Assembly (NCBI GenBank): GCA_947629955.1
Contig: CANRFT010000024.1
Span: forward strand, 1-33,810
Direction: 5' to 3'
Length of the DNA stretch: 33,810 bases
Origin: an uncultured Oscillospiraceae bacterium
GTDB taxonomy: Bacteria > Bacillota > Clostridia > Oscillospirales > Oscillospiraceae
The translations under genes and the position numbers were made by a program. Shown here piece by piece: positions 21,668-33,810 of this stretch (the stretch's first letter is position 1; each line of letters opens with the position of its first letter). Below the pieces are notes generated by a model, which saw only the letters and a program-made list of their open reading frames with translations, was not told the DNA's origin and searched no databases.

Positions 21668-22362
21668 TCTATCTCCTCCACCGGGGTGGGCCGATCGTTC
21701 AGCTCCGTGGCGGCCACTTTCCCGTTCTTGATGTGGATGACCCGGTCGGCCATGGGGGTGATGGCGGTGTTGTGGGTGATGACCACCACCGTCATGCCGC
21801 GCTGGCGGCAGGTGTCCTGGAGCAGCTTCAGAATGGCCTTGCCGGTGATGTAGTCCAGGGCGCCGGTGGGCTCGTCGCACAGGAGCAGCTTGGGGTTTTT
21901 GGCGAGAGCCCTTGCGATGGCCACCCGCTGCTGCTCGCCGCCGGAGAGCTGGGCGGGGAAGTTGCCCAGCCGGTCCCCGAGCCCCACGTGCTCCAAGACC
22001 TCTTTGGCGTCCAGGGGATGCTCGCAGATCTGAGCGGCCAACTCCACGTTCTCCAGGGCGGTCAGGTTCTGGACCAGATTGTAGAATTGGAACACGAAGC
22101 CGATGTCCTGCCGCCGGTAGGTGGTGAGCTGCCGGGAATTGTAGCCGTCCACCCTGGCCCCGTCCACGGTGATGGTGCCGCCGGAGCAGGCGTCCATGCC
22201 GCCCAGCATGTTCAGCACTGTGGTCTTGCCCGCGCCGGAGGGGCCCACGATGACGGCGAACTCGCCCTTCTCGATGTCGAAGTCCACCCCGTCCACGGCG
22301 TTGATGGTGACCTCGCCCATCTGATAGATCTTTTTCACGTCTTTGAAGGAGATGTAGCTCAT
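21661..22362 (-). CDS. ABC transporter ATP-binding protein (MacB/LolD type)
   Basis: A 233-residue ATPase that drives the FtsX-type permease encoded directly downstream. Walker A is GPSGAGKT, the Q-loop lies in [18 protein letters not shown], the ABC signature is [15 protein letters not shown], Walker B is [12 protein letters not shown], and the switch His is in VVVITHN. These are typical for the LolD/MacB/FtsE branch. I choose ATG 22362 (MSYISFKDV); an in-frame GTG at 22371 is possible. It overlaps the permease start by seven bases (ATGGTAA). A weak promoter may lie at 22425-22396. Confidence 0.95.
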   Translation of the reverse strand: MSYISFKDVKKIYQMGEVTINAVDGVDFDIEKGEFAVIVGPSGAGKTTVLNMLGGMDACSGGTITVDGARVDGYNSRQLTTYRRQDIGFVFQFYNLVQNLTALENVELAAQICEHPLDAKEVLEHVGLGDRLGNFPAQLSGGEQQRVAIARALAKNPKLLLCDEPTGALDYITGKAILKLLQDTCRQRGMTVVVITHNTAITPMADRVIHIKNGKVAATELNDRPTPVEEIEW

Positions 22363-22395
22363 ACAGATCACCGTCTCAAAAAATATGTATTTTAT

Positions 22396-22425
22396 ATCTT
22401 ACACCGTGCAGTCGGTCCCGCGCAA
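22396..22425 (-). promoter_or_regulatory. Possible promoter of the ABC transporter operon
   Basis: On the minus strand TTGCGC (22425-22420), 18 bases, TAAGAT (22401-22396), in an AT-rich region 30-40 bases ahead of the ATPase start. The match is weak and is offered only because no better one is seen. Confidence 0.35.
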
Positions 22426-22471
22426 GTGGTTCGGGCCATAATTCAAAGATTGTTTACCAAAGGCTTTACCG

Positions 22472-22500
22472 TTGACTAACCGGCGGAGAAGTCATAATAT
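22472..22500 (+). promoter_or_regulatory. Promoter of mntP
   Basis: TTGACT (22472-22477), 17-base spacer, TAATAT (22495-22500). The leader to the mntP start is only about 50 bases, too short for a yybP-ykoY manganese riboswitch, and none of its conserved sequence is seen. Confidence 0.75.
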
Positions 22501-22558
22501 AGTCTTTGATCCGCATAGGTTGAAAAACGGACCTGCACGGGAGAGGAGGAACGCCGCC

Positions 22559-23128
22559 ATGGGACTGCTGGATCTGTTTATCCTGGCCGTGGGCCTGTCC
22601 ATGGACGCGCTGGCGGTGGCCATCTGCAAGGGGCTGTCTCAGCCGAAGCTGGAGCTGCGCCACTGCCTCATCGTGGGGGCCTGGTTCGGGGCCTTCCAGG
22701 CGCTGATGCCGCTGATCGGCTGGCTGCTGGGCTCCGCCTTCGCCGATATGATCACCTCCATCGACCACTGGATCGCCTTCGTGCTGCTGCTCATCATCGG
22801 CGGCAACATGATCCGGGAGTCCTTCGGCCAGGAGGACGAAGACTGCGATCCCTCTCTGGCCCCCCTGGGGATGCTGCTGCTGGCGGTGGCCACCTCCATC
22901 GACGCGCTGGCGGTGGGGGTCACCTTCGCCTTCCTCCGGGTGGATATCGTCCCGGCGGTGGCGTTCATCGGGGTGTGTACCTTCGTCATCTCCGCCGCGG
23001 GGGTGAAGATCGGCAGCGTGTTCGGGATGCGCTACCGCGCCAGAGCGGAGCTGGCCGGTGGCGTGGTGCTGATTTTGATCGGGCTGAAAATACTGCTGGA
23101 GCACCTGGGGCTGGCGCCCTGGCTGTGA
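22559..23128 (+). CDS. mntP: Manganese efflux pump MntP
   Basis: A 189-residue six-helix membrane protein that exports Mn(II). The two conserved acidic motifs are visible: [14 protein letters not shown] in the first helix and [15 protein letters not shown] in the fourth, with the Asp residues that bind metal. It also contains [10 protein letters not shown] and a C-terminal [11 protein letters not shown] helix. The length is standard. A very strong ribosome binding site (GAGAGGAGGA) precedes the ATG. The gene stands alone between divergent and convergent neighbours and ends at a strong hairpin. Confidence 0.95.
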   Translation: MGLLDLFILAVGLSMDALAVAICKGLSQPKLELRHCLIVGAWFGAFQALMPLIGWLLGSAFADMITSIDHWIAFVLLLIIGGNMIRESFGQEDEDCDPSLAPLGMLLLAVATSIDALAVGVTFAFLRVDIVPAVAFIGVCTFVISAAGVKIGSVFGMRYRARAELAGGVVLILIGLKILLEHLGLAPWL

Positions 23129-23140
23129 CGGGACAACGAA

Positions 23141-23176
23141 AGAGGGTCCCCACCGTGTACGCGGTGGGGACCCTCT
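23141..23176. terminator. Bidirectional terminator hairpin between mntP and rpoC
   Basis: A perfect 15-bp stem: AGAGGGTCCCCACCG (23141-23155) and CGGTGGGGACCCTCT (23162-23176) with a six-base loop. It lies between the ends of two convergent genes. Leftward it is followed by TTCGTTG, a weak T-run. Confidence 0.75.
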
Positions 23177-23194
23177 CTGCGTATTTAGATGGGA

Positions 23195-27085
<3,891 letters not shown>

Positions 27086-27103
27086 AGTTTCGTCCTCCCT
27101 TTC

Positions 27104-30853
<3,750 letters not shown>

Positions 30854-31005
30854 TTCATCACGCTCCAGTCGTCAAATTTCGGCCGGGTGAAACGCCCGGC
30901 GCAGTTGTCAGTTAGTTGCAACCCGCTCTTGCGTTTTGTTCCGGCTTCTGTTATACTGCGCTTAGATTGGAGGGGGAGGCCCCTCTTTTCTGTTGCACAA
31001 AAAAG
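30854..31005 (-). promoter_or_regulatory. Untranslated leader of rpoBC
   Basis: About 150 bases between the predicted start (near 31005) and the rpoB ATG. It holds two hairpins: GAGGGG/CCCCTC (around 30970-30985) and GCCGGG/CCCGGC (about 30885-30903). No known riboswitch or ribosomal-protein binding site is recognised. Autogenous control of rpoBC is possible but not shown. Confidence 0.45.
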
Positions 31006-31011
31006 CACTTT

Positions 31012-31040
31012 ATCATAACATGAGTCGGCGTCCCCGTCAA
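31012..31040 (-). promoter_or_regulatory. Promoter of rpoBC
   Basis: On the minus strand TTGACG (31040-31035), 17 bases, TATGAT (31017-31012). It is back to back with the str operon promoter at 31154-31182, about 115 bases away. Confidence 0.85.
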
Positions 31041-31153
31041 GAGAAAATTTGCCGTTCCGCTGATTTTGTGCAGATTACGCCGAATGACCATCCCACGCCC
31101 GGAAACATCTGATAATTTTGTGCGAAAACCCCGCCAAATCAGGCAAAAAATGC

Positions 31154-31182
31154 TTGACTGGCGGGGTTTGCTATGCTATAAT
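31154..31182 (+). promoter_or_regulatory. Promoter of the L7Ae-rpsL-rpsG-fusA operon
   Basis: TTGACT (31154-31159), a 17-base spacer and TATAAT (31177-31182) on the plus strand. The transcript would start near 31189, about 43 bases before the L7Ae-like gene. Confidence 0.88.
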
Positions 31183-31231
31183 CCTAACTTGCGCTGGTGC
31201 GCGATTTGCCCGAATTGAGGAGGTGCCCCCG

Positions 31232-31471
31232 ATGCTGACCGAGCTGGAACACGCCGCCAGGGTGGCGGGCGTCAAGCAGGTTCGCCGGGCGCTGACCGAG
31301 GGAAGAGCCAAAAAGCTGTTCCTGGCCGGGGACGCCGATCCCCACCTCACCGCGCCCCTGGAGGAGGCGGCGAAAGCCGCCGGCGTCCCCGTGGAGCGGG
31401 CGGAGAGCATGAAGGCCCTGGGCCGGGCCTGCGGCATCGCCGTGGGGGCCGCCGTGGCCGCCACCGTATGA
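31232..31471 (+). CDS. L7Ae/YbxF-family ribosome-associated protein
   Basis: A 79-residue protein of the L7Ae/L30e/S12e fold, which binds kink-turn RNA. Recognisable stretches are VKQVRRALTEGRAKKLFLAGDADPHL, APLEEAAKAAGVPVERAESMKALGRACGI and the final Gly/Ala-rich AVGAAVAATV. In Firmicutes this gene normally lies between rpoC and rpsL, so its place before rpsL is typical although rpoC is not upstream. ATG 31232 has GAGGAGGTG nine bases upstream; the longer reading from 31118 would run through the promoter and is rejected. The exact role of this family in Clostridia is unclear. Confidence 0.88.
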   Translation: MLTELEHAARVAGVKQVRRALTEGRAKKLFLAGDADPHLTAPLEEAAKAAGVPVERAESMKALGRACGIAVGAAVAATV

Positions 31472-31499
31472 GAAGCGCGGAAAACTTTGGTTTTAGCGA

Positions 31500-31516
31500 A
31501 TAATCCCCGGGATTAT
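31500..31516. promoter_or_regulatory. Palindrome in the L7Ae-rpsL gap
   Basis: ATAATCCC-C-GGGATTAT is a perfect inverted repeat around one base, with an imperfect extension outward (TTAGCGA/TCGTTAA). It lies 35 bases ahead of rpsL; a TATAAT word follows at 31525-31530 without a -35 box. It may be an mRNA hairpin or an operator. Confidence 0.4.
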
Positions 31517-31551
31517 CGTTAAAATATAATTTCACGGAAAGGAGGAAAATC

Positions 31552-31977
31552 ATGCCTACTTTTAACCAACTGGTGCGGAAGGGCCGCGAGCGGGTGACCT
31601 ACAAGTCCACCTCTCCCGCCATGCAGCACGGCCTGAACACCCTGCGGAACAAGGAGACCGACCTGCCCTCTCCCCAGAAGCGCGGCGTCTGCACGGCGGT
31701 GCGTACCACCACCCCCAAGAAGCCCAACTCCGCTCTGCGGAAGATCGCCCGTGTGCGTCTGACCAACGGCTACGAGGTCACCGCCTATATCCCCGGCGTC
31801 GGCCACAACCTGCAGGAGCACTCTGTGGTGATGATCCGCGGCGGCCGTGTCAGGGATCTGCCCGGCGTGCGTTACCACATCATCCGCGGCACTCTGGATA
31901 CCCAGGGCGTCAACGGCCGTATGCAGGCCCGTTCCAAGTACGGCGCCAAGCGCCCCAAGGCCGGCAAGAAGAAGTAA
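31552..31977 (+). CDS. rpsL: 30S ribosomal protein S12
   Basis: A 141-residue decoding-centre protein. The conserved loops [13 protein letters not shown] and [13 protein letters not shown] are wild type, including the lysines whose mutation gives streptomycin resistance, so the organism is predicted to be sensitive at this site. It also has [13 protein letters not shown] and a basic C-terminal tail ([15 protein letters not shown]). The ATG follows AAGGAGG by six bases. It is followed by a 175-base gap to rpsG that contains hairpins. Confidence 0.99.
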   Translation: MPTFNQLVRKGRERVTYKSTSPAMQHGLNTLRNKETDLPSPQKRGVCTAVRTTTPKKPNSALRKIARVRLTNGYEVTAYIPGVGHNLQEHSVVMIRGGRVRDLPGVRYHIIRGTLDTQGVNGRMQARSKYGAKRPKAGKKK

Positions 31978-32014
31978 TTCTTCGCACACCACAAAGCAAG
32001 TTTTGCGCTGACGC

Positions 32015-32104
32015 GCAAGGCGCCCCGCCTTGCCGAGCGTTTACCTATATCATATGGGCGAACCTCGGACAGGCATTACACGGACTCGGCCGGTCACACC
32101 GGCC
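32015..32104 (+). promoter_or_regulatory. Structured rpsL-rpsG intercistronic region
   Basis: Two tight hairpins: GCAAGGCG-CCC-CGCCTTGC (32015-32033) and GGCCGGT-CAC-ACCGGCC (32088-32104). Neither is followed by T's, so they are not terminators. In E. coli the rpsL-rpsG gap binds S7 for feedback control; a similar role here is a guess. Confidence 0.45.
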
Positions 32105-32152
32105 AGCTTCGAGTACCTATGAACATCATTTTATATGAAGGAGGGAAGCGAA

Positions 32153-32623
32153 GTGCCCAGAAGAGGAAACGTACCCAAGCGGGAAGTTTTGCCCGACCCG
32201 CTGTATAATTCCGTCTTAGTCACTAAGCTCGTCAACAGCATCATGCTGGACGGCAAGAAGGGCGTTGCCCAGAAGGTCGTCTACGGTGCCTTTGACATCA
32301 TCAAGGATAAGACCGGCAAGGAGCCCCTTGAGGTCTTTACCGCCGCCATGGAGAACATCATGCCGTCCCTGGAGACCAAGTCCCGCCGTGTGGGCGGCTC
32401 CACCTATCAGGTGCCCATGGAGGTCCGTCCCGAGCGCCGGCAGACCCTCGGTCTGCGCTGGCTCACCAGCTATGCCCGCAACCGCGGCGAGAAGACCATG
32501 AAGGAGCGTCTGGCCGGCGAGGTCATGGACGCCGCCAACAACACCGGCTCCGCCGTGAAAAAGCGCGAGGACGTCCACAAGATGGCCGAGGCCAACAAGG
32601 CGTTCGCCCATTACCGCTGGTGA
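32153..32623 (+). CDS. rpsG: 30S ribosomal protein S7
   Basis: A 156-residue protein that organises the head of the small subunit. It has [41 protein letters not shown], the [26 protein letters not shown] loop and the C-terminal [22 protein letters not shown]. Start is GTG at 32153 behind AAGGAGGG; an upstream in-frame ATG at 32135 would add six residues (MKEGSE) that are not part of S7 and cover the ribosome binding site. Length equals the family norm. It precedes fusA by 24 bases. Confidence 0.99.
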   Translation: MPRRGNVPKREVLPDPLYNSVLVTKLVNSIMLDGKKGVAQKVVYGAFDIIKDKTGKEPLEVFTAAMENIMPSLETKSRRVGGSTYQVPMEVRPERRQTLGLRWLTSYARNRGEKTMKERLAGEVMDAANNTGSAVKKREDVHKMAEANKAFAHYRW

Positions 32624-32647
32624 TCCTGCGAAACAGGAGAAGACCCT

Positions 32648-33810
32648 ATGGCAAGAAAAGTTTCTCTGGAGAATACGCGCAATATCGGCATCATGGCCCA
32701 CATCGACGCCGGTAAGACCACCACCACCGAGCGTATCCTCTACTATACCGGCGTGAATTACAAGATCGGCGAAACTCACGACGGCACCGCCACCATGGAC
32801 TGGATGGCTCAGGAGCAGGAGCGCGGCATCACCATCACGTCCGCCGCCACCACCTGCTACTGGAAGGGGACCGCCAACCAGTTCCCCCAGACCCGCATCA
32901 ACATCATCGACACCCCGGGCCACGTGGACTTCACCGTGGAGGTGGAGCGCTCCCTGCGCGTGCTGGACGGCTCTGTGACCGTCATGTGCGCCAAGGGCGG
33001 CGTGGAGCCCCAGTCGGAGACGGTGTGGCGTCAGGCGGACCACTACAAGGTCCCCCGCATGATCTACGTCAACAAGATGGACATCATGGGCGCGGACTTC
33101 TACCACGTGCTGGATATGATCCACGACCGGCTCAAGGCCAACGCGGTGCCCGTCCAGCTGCCCATCGGCAAGGAGTCCGAGTTCAAGGGCATCATCGACC
33201 TGGTGGAGATGGACGCCGACATCTATTACGACGAGATGGGCAAGGACATGCGTGTCGAGCCCATCCCCGAGGATATGCTGGAGCTGGCCCAGGAGTACCG
33301 GACCAAGCTCATCGACGCCTGCGCCGACATCGACGACGAGATCATGGAGCTGGCCCTGGAGGAGAAGCCCATCCCCACGGCCATGATCCGCAAGGCCCTG
33401 CGGAAGGGCACCATTGAGAACCTGCTGGTCCCCGTGACCTGCGGCACTTCATACCGCAACAAGGGAGTCCAGAAGCTGCTGGACGCCATCGTGGACTATA
33501 TGCCCTCTCCCGTGGACATCCCCGCCATCCAGGGTGTCAACCCCGACACCGACGAGGAGGACGAGCGCCCCGCCTCTGACGAGGCCCCCTTCTCCGCCCT
33601 GGCCTTCAAGATCGCCACCGACCCCTTCGTGGGCCGTCTGTCCTACGTCCGGGTCTACTCCGGCACGCTGAACACCGGCTCCACCGTGCTCAACTCCACC
33701 AAGAAGCAGAAGGAGCGCATCGGCCGCATTTTGCAGATGCACGCCAACCACCGGGAGGACATCGAGACCGTCTACTCCGGCGACATCGCCGCCGTCATCG
33801 GCCTGAAGAA
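32648..33810 (+). CDS. fusA: Elongation factor G (5' part; cut by the window edge)
   Basis: The first 387 codons of the translocation GTPase. G1 [15 protein letters not shown], switch and G3 [16 protein letters not shown], and G4 NKMD are intact, and the G5 region reads [11 protein letters not shown] where CGSAFKNKGVQ is usual. Domain II begins near [22 protein letters not shown]. The ATG follows AGGAGA by seven bases. The usual next gene is tuf, beyond the edge. A normal bacterial fusA product has close to 700 residues, so a little over half the gene is in view. Confidence 0.99.
   Translation, partial: MARKVSLENTRNIGIMAHIDAGKTTTTERILYYTGVNYKIGETHDGTATMDWMAQEQERGITITSAATTCYWKGTANQFPQTRINIIDTPGHVDFTVEVERSLRVLDGSVTVMCAKGGVEPQSETVWRQADHYKVPRMIYVNKMDIMGADFYHVLDMIHDRLKANAVPVQLPIGKESEFKGIIDLVEMDADIYYDEMGKDMRVEPIPEDMLELAQEYRTKLIDACADIDDEIMELALEEKPIPTAMIRKALRKGTIENLLVPVTCGTSYRNKGVQKLLDAIVDYMPSPVDIPAIQGVNPDTDEEDERPASDEAPFSALAFKIATDPFVGRLSYVRVYSGTLNTGSTVLNSTKKQKERIGRILQMHANHREDIETVYSGDIAAVIGLK

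Noticed and set aside
22501-22558. A manganese (yybP-ykoY) riboswitch before mntP
   Set aside because: The leader is only about 50 bases and has none of the conserved motif.
33426-33460. Variant G5 motif (GTS for GSA) in EF-G
   Set aside because: A conservative change in a loop that is known to vary; the other GTPase motifs are intact, so no altered function is claimed.

Overview
The window is a GC-rich stretch of a low-G+C-lineage (Firmicutes) chromosome. It most resembles a Clostridia member of the Oscillospiraceae, such as the Flavonifractor/Pseudoflavonifractor group. This placement is inferred from gene content: a T-box leader ahead of an archaeal-type aspartyl-tRNA synthetase plus gatCAB, an SLH-domain surface protein, MntP, BioY, an L7Ae-like protein ahead of rpsL, consensus sigma-A promoters and GGAGG ribosome binding sites. 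No plasmid or phage replication genes, CRISPR arrays, tRNAs or rRNAs were found.

Left part (1-9.6 kb): a leftward cluster holds a small unknown protein, a DHHW-family protein and an MBOAT O-acyltransferase, which probably O-acylate a cell-surface polymer. Next comes a tandem OB-fold SSB-like gene that overlaps, tail to tail, a family-4 uracil-DNA glycosylase. Then a rightward operon starts from a consensus promoter, passes through a T-box riboswitch whose specifier reads best as AAC (Asn), and encodes non-discriminating AspRS, GatC, GatA and GatB. Together these make Asn-tRNA(Asn) by the two-step transamidation route, so an Asn-sensing leader fits the pathway.

Middle part (9.6-18 kb): about 750 bases with no gene hold a mosaic of palindromic intergenic repeats and a likely small RNA on the minus strand with a consensus promoter and a terminator. 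A small tail-fibre-like orphan gene follows, then an SLH surface protein, a fused Pfs-LuxS enzyme (SAH nucleosidase plus S-ribosylhomocysteine lyase in one chain), BioY, a divergent ATP-grasp protein, and an ECF sigma factor (with an apparent frameshift) coupled to a membrane anti-sigma-like protein.

Right part (18-33.8 kb): an ABC exporter pair whose permease carries a roughly 400-residue periplasm-type coiled coil, the Mn exporter MntP, then rpoB-rpoC transcribed leftward and, divergent from them, L7Ae-like gene, rpsL, rpsG and fusA (cut by the window edge) transcribed rightward. In most Firmicutes these two blocks are collinear, so a local inversion is implied.

The most interesting items are the Pfs-LuxS fusion, the Asn-type T-box on the transamidation operon, the candidate orphan antitoxin-like RNA in the repeat cluster, the repeat that has become the C-terminus of GatA, and the head-to-head rpoBC/str arrangement. 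All calls come from reading the sequence; no database search was run.
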